A stretch of 64,000 nt of DNA, from assembly GCF_030756675.1 (NCBI RefSeq), contig NZ_JAVBXD010000017.1:23545-87544 (forward strand). Direction: 5' to 3'. The notes below the pieces were generated by a model. The model had not been told where the DNA came from and searched no databases. It was given only the letters and a program-made list of their open reading frames with translations. Shown here piece after piece: positions 57,363 through 64,000 of the stretch. The stretch's first letter is position 1. Each line of letters starts with the position of its first letter. The position numbers and the translations under genes are program-made. The DNA is from Bacillus multifaciens. Lineage in GTDB: Bacteria; Bacillota; Bacilli; Bacillales; Bacillaceae_G.

Positions 57363-57968
57363 TTGATTGCAATTGTAGATTATGGAATGGGCAATATTCG
57401 AAGTGTCGAGCAAGCATTAAAGCATATTGGTGCAACGTATGTTGTAACAGATGAAGCAGAAAGAATTGTAAATAGCAATGGTGTTATTTTGCCAGGAGTT
57501 GGTGCATTTCCAAGAGCGATGCGCTGTTTACAAGAAAAAGGACTTATTTCTGTTATACAAAAGGTTGCTCAAACAGGAAAACCGCTTTTAGGAATTTGTT
57601 TAGGCATGCAGCTTTTGTTTGAAGAAAGTGAAGAGATTGAGAGAACGAAAGGGTTAGGTTTGCTGCCAGGAAGAGTAAGGAAATTAAATGTGCCGTATAA
57701 AATTCCCCATATGGGATGGAATCAGCTGCAAAAGAAAATGGAACATCCTTTATGGAATGAAATAGAGGAAGAGCCCTTTGTTTATTATGTTCATTCTTAT
57801 TATGTACAATGTCCAATTGAAGTTGTAGTTGGTGGGAGTGAGTACGGTAATTTTGTACCAGGGCTTGTTGCAAAAGAAAATGTATTCGGAGCTCAGTTTC
57901 ACCCTGAAAAAAGTGGAGAAATAGGAATTCAAATGTTACGAAATTTTAAGGAGGTTATCGAGTCATGA
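57363..57968 (+). CDS. hisH: Imidazole glycerol phosphate synthase, glutaminase subunit HisH
   Basis: Class I glutamine amidotransferase of 201 residues that feeds ammonia to HisF. Nucleophile Cys in [13 protein letters not shown], His and Glu in [12 protein letters not shown], and oxyanion region LPGVGAFP. Rare TTG start one base after the hisB stop, so translation is probably coupled. Overlaps hisA by 4 bases. Confidence 0.96.
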   Translation: MIAIVDYGMGNIRSVEQALKHIGATYVVTDEAERIVNSNGVILPGVGAFPRAMRCLQEKGLISVIQKVAQTGKPLLGICLGMQLLFEESEEIERTKGLGLLPGRVRKLNVPYKIPHMGWNQLQKKMEHPLWNEIEEEPFVYYVHSYYVQCPIEVVVGGSEYGNFVPGLVAKENVFGAQFHPEKSGEIGIQMLRNFKEVIES

Positions 57969-58684
57969 AGGTCTTCCCAGCTATTGATTTGAAAAATGGG
58001 CGTTGCGTTCGTTTATATCAAGGGAAATTTCAACAAGAAACAGTAATGAATGAAAACCCTGTTGCTCAGGCGTTGTTATTTGAACAACTAGGTGCACGTG
58101 CATTGCACCTTGTCGATTTAGACGGCGCAGTTGCTGGTCGTTCAGAGAACTTTTCTGTCATTGAAGACATTTGCAAAGCAGTGCGCATTCCAGTGCAAGT
58201 TGGAGGAGGGATTCGTTCGCTTGCTGGGATCGAAACACTTTTATCAGTTGGAGTGATGAAAGTAATTCTTGGAACGGCGGCATTGAATGATCGCACATTT
58301 TTAGAAGAGGCAGTTCGTTTATACGGCGACAAAATTATCGTTGGAATTGATGCGAAAAATGGATATGTAGCAACGCGAGGATGGCTAGATATATCTGAAA
58401 CGTCATATGTACAATTAGCAAAGGAAATGGAGGAAGTAGGTGTACAGACACTTGTTTTTACTGACATTTCTAAAGATGGAACACTCGCCGGTCCAAATTT
58501 CGAACAATTACAAAAATTAAAAGATGAGATTTCACTTCAAATTGTTGCTTCTGGTGGTGTGAGTTCTCTTGCTGACGTTGAGAAGTTACAGAATATGAAC
58601 TTGTACGGCGTGATTATAGGGAAAGCACTATATGATAAAAAAGTTATGTTAGAAGAAGCATTGCAGGTGACAGGAGCATGTTAA
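57965..58684 (+). CDS. hisA: HisA, ProFAR isomerase
   Basis: A 239-residue TIM-barrel isomerase. Catalytic Asp in [13 protein letters not shown] (Asp8), phosphate-binding VGGGIRS and [10 protein letters not shown], and the second aspartate region [14 protein letters not shown]. Overlaps hisH (ATGA) and hisF. Confidence 0.97.
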   Translation: MKVFPAIDLKNGRCVRLYQGKFQQETVMNENPVAQALLFEQLGARALHLVDLDGAVAGRSENFSVIEDICKAVRIPVQVGGGIRSLAGIETLLSVGVMKVILGTAALNDRTFLEEAVRLYGDKIIVGIDAKNGYVATRGWLDISETSYVQLAKEMEEVGVQTLVFTDISKDGTLAGPNFEQLQKLKDEISLQIVASGGVSSLADVEKLQNMNLYGVIIGKALYDKKVMLEEALQVTGAC

Positions 58685-59436
58685 CGAAGCGAATTATTCC
58701 GTGTTTAGATGTGAAAAATGGTCGCGTTGTAAAAGGAGTAAATTTTGTAGGATTGCAAGATGTTGGAGATCCTGTTGCAATCGCTGCTGCATACAACGAA
58801 GCGGGTGCGGATGAACTTGTGTTTTTAGATATAACAGCAACACACGAAGATAGGAAAACAATGATTGATGTCGTAGAGCGTACAGCAAATCAAGTATTTA
58901 TTCCTCTTACAGTAGGAGGCGGGATTTCCACTGTTCAAGATATGTATGGATTACTTCGGGCAGGTGCAGATAAAGTTTCATTAAACTCAGCGGCAGTGAA
59001 AAGGCCAGCATTAATTGAAGAAGGTGCAGAGCAATTTGGTTCTCAATGTATAGTTGCTGCAATTGATGCGAAGAAGAGTGGAGAAAACAAATGGAATGTA
59101 TATGTAAATGGCGGCCGCATTGATACAGGAATGGATGTAGTCGAATGGGCAAAGCGCGTGGAACGCCTAGGGGCTGGTGAATTACTGTTAACGAGCATGG
59201 ATGCTGATGGAACAAAAGATGGCTATGATTTATTGTTAACAGAAACAGTTTCAAAAGCGGTTGGTATTCCGGTGATTGCTTCGGGGGGATGTGGATCCAT
59301 TGAACATATTGCAGAGGTTTTTCAGCGAACATCGGCAAATGCCGCGTTAGCAGCTTCCATTTTTCATTACGGCGAGGCAACGATTCAAGAAACGAAACAA
59401 AAGTTGCAAAAAGAACAAATTGAGGTGAGATTGTGA
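58678..59436 (+). CDS. hisF: Imidazole glycerol phosphate synthase, cyclase subunit HisF
   Basis: Cyclase TIM barrel (252 residues), partner of HisH. Catalytic aspartates in [15 protein letters not shown] (Asp11) and [14 protein letters not shown] (Asp130 region); phosphate sites VGGGIS and ASGGCGS. Overlaps hisA by 7 and hisI by 4 bases. Confidence 0.97.
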   Translation: MLTKRIIPCLDVKNGRVVKGVNFVGLQDVGDPVAIAAAYNEAGADELVFLDITATHEDRKTMIDVVERTANQVFIPLTVGGGISTVQDMYGLLRAGADKVSLNSAAVKRPALIEEGAEQFGSQCIVAAIDAKKSGENKWNVYVNGGRIDTGMDVVEWAKRVERLGAGELLLTSMDADGTKDGYDLLLTETVSKAVGIPVIASGGCGSIEHIAEVFQRTSANAALAASIFHYGEATIQETKQKLQKEQIEVRL

Positions 59437-59738
59437 AACCAGATTTTTCAAAAGGATTATTGCCAGCTGTTGTGATTGAAGAGGGTACAAAAGACGTTTT
59501 GATGTTAGCTTATATGAATGAAGAAGCGTATGAGAAAACAGTAGAGACAAAAACGACGTGGTTTTATTCGCGCTCACGAAGAGGTTTGTGGAATAAGGGA
59601 GAAACTTCAGGGCATTTTCAGTATGTTAAATCATTATATTTAGATTGCGATCAAGATGCGATTATGGTAGTTGTCCAGCAGATAGGTGTAGCTTGTCATA
59701 CAGGAGAAAAATCATGTTTTCATAATAAGGTGCTATAA
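59433..59738 (+). CDS. hisI: Phosphoribosyl-AMP cyclohydrolase HisI
   Basis: Zinc enzyme of 101 residues that opens the purine ring. Motifs: [48 protein letters not shown] (metal) and [10 protein letters not shown] (zinc cysteines). GTG start overlapping hisF. It is separate from HisE, whereas B. subtilis has the fused form. Confidence 0.96.
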   Translation: MKPDFSKGLLPAVVIEEGTKDVLMLAYMNEEAYEKTVETKTTWFYSRSRRGLWNKGETSGHFQYVKSLYLDCDQDAIMVVVQQIGVACHTGEKSCFHNKVL

Positions 59739-59750
59739 GGGGGCAAGAAA

Positions 59751-60074
59751 ATGAACGATGTGTTGCAACAGTTGTATGAAACGATTGAGCAGAGAAAAGA
59801 TAATCTTGTTTCTGAGTCATATACAAATTACTTATTTACAAAAGGAGAAGATAAAATATTAAAGAAGTTAGGGGAAGAATGTACGGAAGTTATCATTGCA
59901 GCGAAAAATAATACAAAAGACGAGTTGATAAAAGAAGTTGCGGATCTTACGTATCATTGCTTAGTGTTACTCGTAGAAAAAAATGTCTCGTTACAAGAAA
60001 TAACAAAAGAATTACAAAAGCGGCAAGGTCAATTATCAAAAGTGGGCGAACGAAAAGACATTGATGCCTTATAG
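59751..60074 (+). CDS. hisE: Phosphoribosyl-ATP pyrophosphatase HisE
   Basis: All-alpha pyrophosphatase of 107 residues, MazG-like. Metal-binding glutamates are in [15 protein letters not shown] and KEVADLTYH. Follows hisI by 12 bases behind AAGGGGGC. Confidence 0.96.
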   Translation: MNDVLQQLYETIEQRKDNLVSESYTNYLFTKGEDKILKKLGEECTEVIIAAKNNTKDELIKEVADLTYHCLVLLVEKNVSLQEITKELQKRQGQLSKVGERKDIDAL

Positions 60075-60086
60075 GAGGGGAGAAAC

Positions 60087-61106
60087 ATGAAAGTAGATTA
60101 TCACCTTCATTTAGAAGAAGGACCGTATTCTATGCGGTGGTTATCTCGTACAAATGAAGCGCTCGAGTATTTTACACCGATTGAGGAAGAGAAACATTCA
60201 ATGGAATGGATATTGAAAGCTGGGGAACGTTTGCAAAAGCGTGTAAAGGAAGGCGCATTTTCACAGGAGTGGATTGATTTATATTTAGAGGAAGCAGTGC
60301 AGAAAGGAATACGAGAAGTTGGAATAGTTGACCACTTATATCGTTTTTGCGAAGCTAAGGAATACTATGAGCGCTATGTCGATATTCGTAATACAGAATT
60401 AGGACAGCTGCAAAAAGAATGGCTAGATCAAGTTAGGGTAGAATCGATTACAAACTTTACAATGGCAATTGAAGAGGCGAAAGAAAGATGGAGCAAACGA
60501 GGCGTGACATTACGGCTTGGGATAGAGGCAGATTATTTCATAGGCGGGGAAGAAGAACTAGCGAAACTATTAACGTTAGGAAATTGGGATTATGTAATAG
60601 GTTCTGTTCATTTTATTAATGGATGGGGATTTGATAATCCAGATACAGATAATTATTTTAGACAGCATGATTTGCATGCGTTATATGAGACATTTTTTCA
60701 AACGTTAGAAAAAGCAATACGTTCTGGCTTATTTGATATTGTTGCACATTTAGATAATATAAAAGTGTTTAATTATCGCATAGATGAAAATGAGCAATTA
60801 CCATATTACGAAAAAATTGCGAAAGCGTTAATTGAAACGAATACAGCTACGGAAGTGAATGCTGGATTATATTATCGATATCCTGTAAGGGAAATGTGCC
60901 CGAGTCCTTTATTTTTACAGCGTTTAGTCCATCATGGTGTTCCGATTACCATCTCGTCAGATGCACATTTTCCGAATGATTTAGGAAGTTACGTACAAGA
61001 AAATATAGAATCGCTTCGTAATCACGGTGTGACGCATATTGCAACATTTGCAAAAAGAATTCGAAGCATGAAACCCCTCGAATATGTAAAAGAGAATGTT
61101 TTATGA
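60087..61106 (+). CDS. hisJ: Histidinol-phosphatase, PHP family (HisJ)
   Basis: Removes phosphate from histidinol phosphate. A 339-residue PHP-domain metalloenzyme: N-terminal metal pair DYHLHLEEG (His-X-His), IVDHLYRF, IGSVHFINGW, IVAHLDNIK and the C-terminal SSDAHFPND. With hisC absent from this cluster, it closes the operon. Twelve bases after hisE behind AGGAGGGG. Its stop TGA is followed directly by a family B repeat. Confidence 0.93.
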   Translation: MKVDYHLHLEEGPYSMRWLSRTNEALEYFTPIEEEKHSMEWILKAGERLQKRVKEGAFSQEWIDLYLEEAVQKGIREVGIVDHLYRFCEAKEYYERYVDIRNTELGQLQKEWLDQVRVESITNFTMAIEEAKERWSKRGVTLRLGIEADYFIGGEEELAKLLTLGNWDYVIGSVHFINGWGFDNPDTDNYFRQHDLHALYETFFQTLEKAIRSGLFDIVAHLDNIKVFNYRIDENEQLPYYEKIAKALIETNTATEVNAGLYYRYPVREMCPSPLFLQRLVHHGVPITISSDAHFPNDLGSYVQENIESLRNHGVTHIATFAKRIRSMKPLEYVKENVL

Positions 61107-61170
61107 TAAAGTGAAACTTTCATCAGAAGTGAAGGCTTTATTCCTTACTGCTCGCGAATAGCAGGATGAA
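61106..61170 (+). repeat. Family B repeat, copy 7
   Basis: TAAAGTGAAACTTTCATCAG directly after the hisJ stop, then ACTGCTCGCGAATAGCAGGA; the middle is deleted as in copy 5. Confidence 0.7.
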
Positions 61171-61217
61171 AACCTCCTTCTTTGTTTACACTAACGTTGA
61201 ATAAAAAAGGAGGTTTT
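61169..61217 (+). promoter_or_regulatory. Inverted repeat that covers a ribosome binding site
   Basis: AAAACCTCCTT (61169-61179) is perfectly complementary to AAGGAGGTTTT (61207-61217), the binding site of the next gene. The hairpin may end transcription of the his operon and would also hide the binding site. Confidence 0.6.
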
Positions 61218-61221
61218 TCTT

Positions 61222-61380
61222 ATGGCAAAACAACAATATAAAGATACTGGGAAGTTAACAAATCAGAGCAATGCCATACAAAAAGATCAGTCAGAGCAAT
61301 CGGTTATACAAGAACAAATTAGTGATACAGTAGCAGAAGGAACAATTGATGTGAAGCTGGGACAAGGAAGAGATAAATAA
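61222..61380 (+). CDS. YozQ-like (DUF4025) small protein, 52 aa
   Basis: ATG at 61222 with AAGGAGG eight bases upstream. The Gln/Lys-rich product ends with QEQISDTVAEGTIDVKLGQG, which resembles the DUF4025/YozQ signature as I recall it. Role unknown. Its stop TAA starts another TAAAGTGAAAC. Confidence 0.65.
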   Translation: MAKQQYKDTGKLTNQSNAIQKDQSEQSVIQEQISDTVAEGTIDVKLGQGRDK

Positions 61381-61396
61381 AGTGAAACAAACTTCT
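61378..61396 (+). repeat. Family B repeat end, copy 8 (fragment)
   Basis: TAAAGTGAAAC at a stop codon, then AAACTTC and directly the start of a family A copy. Confidence 0.45.
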
Positions 61397-61592
61397 ATAT
61401 AAATACAAATTAGACCTAAAAGCCCTATTTCTTTTTAGGTGGGAGAGAGCATCTGGCCATGCATAGAAGCGGTCAGGGCCTTTTTCTGCCACATGCAAGG
61501 TTTATAACAAAAGAAGGAAGCAAGTCGCGGCCATGTTAAATTCTGCATAGCAGCGACTTAAATGTCAAAAATTAAAATGAATATATAGTAGT
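61395..61592 (+). repeat. Family A interspersed repeat, copy 7 (full length)
   Basis: From TATATAAATACAAAT to AAAATTAAAATGAATATATA. Contains GAGAGCATCTGGCCATGC, ATAGAAGCGGTCAGGGCC, AAGGTTTATAACAAAAGAAG and GCAGCGACTTAAATGTC. Confidence 0.85.
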
Positions 61593-61673
61593 GAGGGGCT
61601 GAATAGATTCAGCCTTTTTTTCACGATTTTGTAAAAAAGAGTGATTAGATTAATGATAATGTGATCAAATTCC

Positions 61674-61703
61674 TTGTCTTTTTTCGGCGGAATTTTTTAC
61701 AAT
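61674..61703 (+). promoter_or_regulatory. Possible promoter of the hydroxyacid dehydrogenase gene
   Basis: TTGTCT (61674-61679) and TACAAT (61698-61703), 18-base spacer. Confidence 0.45.
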
Positions 61704-61751
61704 AATATTGAATGAGCATATTTTTATGTGAAAAAGAAAGGATGCTTAAAC

Positions 61752-62723
61752 ATGGCGAAAATTTTAATAGCAGGAAAAATTCCAGAAATCGGACTACAGT
61801 TGTTACGAGATTACGATGTGGAAATGTATGATAAAGAAGAATTGATTGGCACAGAAGAGCTAGTAGCACGTGTAAAAGATAAAGATGCATTATTAAGCTT
61901 ACTTTCAACAAAAGTTCCGAAAGAAGTCATCGATGCAGCACCGCATTTAAAAATTATTGCAAACTACGGAGCTGGATATGACAATATTGATTATAAATAT
62001 GCAGCGGAAAAGGATATAGTGGTCACGAACACACCTAAAGTTTCTACAGAGGCAACAGCAGAGCTAACATTTGCACTTCTGTTAGCGGCAGCGCGCCGTA
62101 TTCCAGAAGGAGATACACTATGTCGTACAGTTGGTTTTAATGGCTGGGCACCGCTCTTTTTCTTAGGGCGTGAAGTATACGGGAAAACGATTGGAATTAT
62201 TGGTCTTGGAGAAATTGGAAAGGCAGTAGCCAAGCGAGCGAAAGCATTTGGGATGAACATTGTGTATACAGGACCAAGTCGTAAATATGAGTCGGAGCAA
62301 GAATTAGGGGCAACATATGTAACGCTAGAAGAACTATTACAAACAGCGGATTTTGTTACGATTAACTGTGCGTATAATCCGAAGTTGCATCACATGATTG
62401 CTGAAGAACAGTTTAGACTAATGAAAAAAACGGCTTATATTATTAATGCGGCACGTGGGCCAATTATGAACGAATCCGCGCTTGCTCATGCTTTAGAAAC
62501 AAAGGAAATTGAAGGAGCAGCGCTGGATGTCTTTGAATTTGAACCGAAAATTACAGAGAGATTGAAAGAATTAACAAATGTTGTGCTAACACCGCATATT
62601 GGAAACGCAACGATTGAGACACGCGATGCAATGGCAGAAATGGCAGTACGCAATATTTTAGCAGTATTAGAAGGAAATGAACCGTTAACGCCAGTGTATA
62701 AAAAAGAACTTGTGACGAAATGA
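61752..62723 (+). CDS. D-isomer-specific 2-hydroxyacid dehydrogenase
   Basis: NAD(P)-dependent reductase of 323 residues (glyoxylate/hydroxypyruvate or related 2-keto acid reductase). NAD-binding GIIGLGEIGKAVAKRAKAFG, the catalytic Arg/Glu/His set in NAARGPIMNE, ALDVFEFEP and LTPHIGNAT. The start at 61752 (MAKILIAGK) has AAAGGATG upstream; the frame start at 61728 adds a basic stretch with no support. Substrate not certain. Confidence 0.9.
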   Translation: MAKILIAGKIPEIGLQLLRDYDVEMYDKEELIGTEELVARVKDKDALLSLLSTKVPKEVIDAAPHLKIIANYGAGYDNIDYKYAAEKDIVVTNTPKVSTEATAELTFALLLAAARRIPEGDTLCRTVGFNGWAPLFFLGREVYGKTIGIIGLGEIGKAVAKRAKAFGMNIVYTGPSRKYESEQELGATYVTLEELLQTADFVTINCAYNPKLHHMIAEEQFRLMKKTAYIINAARGPIMNESALAHALETKEIEGAALDVFEFEPKITERLKELTNVVLTPHIGNATIETRDAMAEMAVRNILAVLEGNEPLTPVYKKELVTK

Positions 62724-62758
62724 AAAAGAAACCTTCCTTATGATTAGGAAGGTTTCTT
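62724..62758. terminator. Bidirectional terminator
   Basis: AAAGAAACCTTCC pairs perfectly with GGAAGGTTTCTTT between convergent genes. Confidence 0.9.
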
Positions 62759-62760
62759 TA

Positions 62761-63465
62761 TTATTCTTTGTTTGCTCGTTTTTTTTGTGTTGGACGTTGT
62801 CTCAGAAATTGTGACAGCATATACAAAATATAAAGCGGAATAGCGATGAATAAAAACACTGAAATATTACCGTAGCTTGTTTTATACAGCGTATAAATGA
62901 CTCCAATTAAAAAGAGTGTCACGATAATACTATATTTTGGAATTGGTACATCTTTCATGCTTGGAATACGAATACGACTAACCATAAGGAAAGCGAATGT
63001 CACGAATACTGTAATGAGTACGATTTTTGGAATCGTATGTGAAAATAAAGTAAGGAAGGCAACAAGGCCACCTGCAGCTGTAATTGGTACACCAGTAAAA
63101 TATTTCATAGATGTTGATGATGGTGTTACATTGAAGCGAGCTAATCTGTATGCTCCAAATAGAGGGAAAAGTCCTGCTATGTATAATCCGATAATACCGT
63201 AATTAGAGAAGGATGTGTAATACATCAATACTGCGGGTGCAGCACCAAATGTAACTACGTCTGCTAATGAATCAAGTTCTTTTCCGAGCTGTGAATCGAC
63301 GCGAAGTAGGCGTGCAATTCTTCCATCGAGGCTATCTAGCATCATTCCGATTAAAACTAAAATTGCCGCTGATTTGTAGTATCCTAATGAAGCGTAGCCG
63401 ATAGATAGAAATCCACTATATAAATTTCCGAGCGTAAATAAGTTTGGAATGGCTGCTCTGTACAA
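62761..63465 (-). CDS. pssA: CDP-diacylglycerol--serine O-phosphatidyltransferase PssA
   Basis: Membrane enzyme that makes phosphatidylserine, precursor of phosphatidylethanolamine. 234 residues, about six to eight helices, with the CDP-alcohol signature MLDSLDGRIARLL then KELDSLADVVTFG. TTG start at 63465 with AAGGGATCAG upstream. No psd gene is next to it in the window, unlike B. subtilis. Confidence 0.92.
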   Translation of the reverse strand: MYRAAIPNLFTLGNLYSGFLSIGYASLGYYKSAAILVLIGMMLDSLDGRIARLLRVDSQLGKELDSLADVVTFGAAPAVLMYYTSFSNYGIIGLYIAGLFPLFGAYRLARFNVTPSSTSMKYFTGVPITAAGGLVAFLTLFSHTIPKIVLITVFVTFAFLMVSRIRIPSMKDVPIPKYSIIVTLFLIGVIYTLYKTSYGNISVFLFIAIPLYILYMLSQFLRQRPTQKKRANKE

Positions 63466-63807
63466 AATCTGATCCCTTGCTTTCTTTTATAGATTCTTGA
63501 TTAGTTTATGAAAGTTTATCTTTTTTATCATAACATAAATTTCCTATGCTCGTCGAAAAAAATCTTCATTTTGAGAAAGATTTTAGCGTATTTTTTCTTT
63601 GTTGTAAGTTTGAAAGCAATAACTGTAATCGATGTATAATTTGTTTCTGATAAGCAAGCTTTAAGCCAAGCGCCTTCCTCTAAAAGTGTAAAAGATTTTG
63701 TATGTTTTAATGGAGAAAATATTGTATGCTGTTACAATGTATAAAGCATACAATACAATTAGTTTATTTAAGAAAATTTGTTTAATTTAAAGCGTATCAT
63801 ATTATAT
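63466..63807. other. Intergenic region upstream of pssA
   Basis: About 340 bases without a gene. An inverted repeat ATTGTATGCT (63721-63730) with AGCATACAAT (63745-63754) around a 14-base spacer could be an operator or hairpin. Otherwise nothing definite. Confidence 0.4.
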
Positions 63808-63990
63808 GTATGAATCCATTTTAATTTTTCGTCATATAAGTCGCTACTATGCGGAATAAAAATGCCATGCACTCGCTTTCTCTTTGTGTTTTAAACCTCG
63901 TATGTGGCAGGAAAAGGAACTGACCGCTGCTTTGCGCGGCCAGATGCTCTTGTCCCTCCTAAAAACATCCATGATTTTGCACTCACATCC
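63808..63990 (-). repeat. Family A interspersed repeat, copy 8 (minus strand)
   Basis: On the minus strand it reads GGAGGGACAAGAGCATCTGG, CCGCGCAAAGCAGCGGTCAG, TTCCTGCCACATACGAGG, TTTAAAACACAAAGAGAAAG, AGCGACTTATATGACG and AAATTAAAATGGATTCATA. The only copy in this orientation; it runs toward the window end. Confidence 0.8.
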
Positions 63991-64000
63991 CTTACATGAA

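Noticed and set aside
58066-58467. 133-residue minus-strand frame inside hisA
   Set aside because: Shadow frame opposite a conserved coding region.
58907-59380. 157-residue minus-strand frame inside hisF
   Set aside because: Shadow frame; Leu/His-rich antisense composition.

Overview
The window is chromosomal DNA from a low-GC Firmicute, most likely a member of the Bacillus cereus group. I base this on protein family identity, on gene order shared with Bacillus (kinD-mhqR next to queC-D-E-F), on a short group I intron inside nrdE, and on two families of short non-coding repeats scattered between genes. I cannot fix the species. No rRNA, tRNA, complete insertion sequence, prophage or CRISPR array is visible.

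Layout. 1-6 kb: a KinD-like sensor kinase cut by the left edge, MhqR-like MarR regulator, M3 oligopeptidase, DinB-fold protein and a KinB-like sensor kinase. 6.2-9 kb: a preQ1 riboswitch and queCDEF (queuosine precursor synthesis). 9-11.5 kb: small proteins, a histidine-phosphatase-fold protein and a GNAT acetyltransferase. 11.8-15.9 kb: class Ib ribonucleotide reductase nrdI-nrdE-nrdF with paired NrdR-like boxes at the promoter and a self-splicing intron in nrdE. 16.1-19.8 kb: a YtrA-type GntR regulator with its operator and two ABC transporter modules. 19.9-24.4 kb: CPBP protease with an AbrB-like tail, SseB-like protein, an asparagine-rich small protein, LD-carboxypeptidase and a nitronate monooxygenase. 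24.6-29.1 kb: the complete dltXABCD operon on the minus strand. 29.3-42 kb: mixed housekeeping and accessory genes (M20 amidohydrolase, Fur-box flavodoxin, APH-like kinase, L,D-transpeptidase, MATE pump, UppP, thioredoxin-like protein, MarR, KtrB, GerW, YkuS). 42.3-53.2 kb: ilvE-ilvD, an isoleucine-type T-box, then ilvBNC-leuABCD. 53.2-61.1 kb: a His-codon leader peptide with an attenuator-like set of hairpins, then hisZGDBHAFIEJ. 61-64 kb: a small YozQ-like protein, a D-2-hydroxyacid dehydrogenase and pssA.

Together the right half is a 19-kb amino-acid block. It makes valine, isoleucine, leucine and histidine, and carries three different apparent control devices: a CodY-like box before ilvE, a T-box before ilvB and a ribosome-mediated-type attenuator before hisZ. 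The left half combines sporulation input kinases, tRNA modification and deoxynucleotide supply.

The most notable non-coding content is (i) the his leader peptide and attenuator, (ii) eight copies of a 120-210 bp structured repeat (called family A here), (iii) eight or more copies of a second repeat beginning TAAAGTGAAAC that nearly always starts at a gene's stop codon (family B), and (iv) a structured leader in front of ktrB. Gene starts were re-chosen from ribosome binding sites where the longest reading frame looked wrong. Coordinates of repeats are approximate at their ends.
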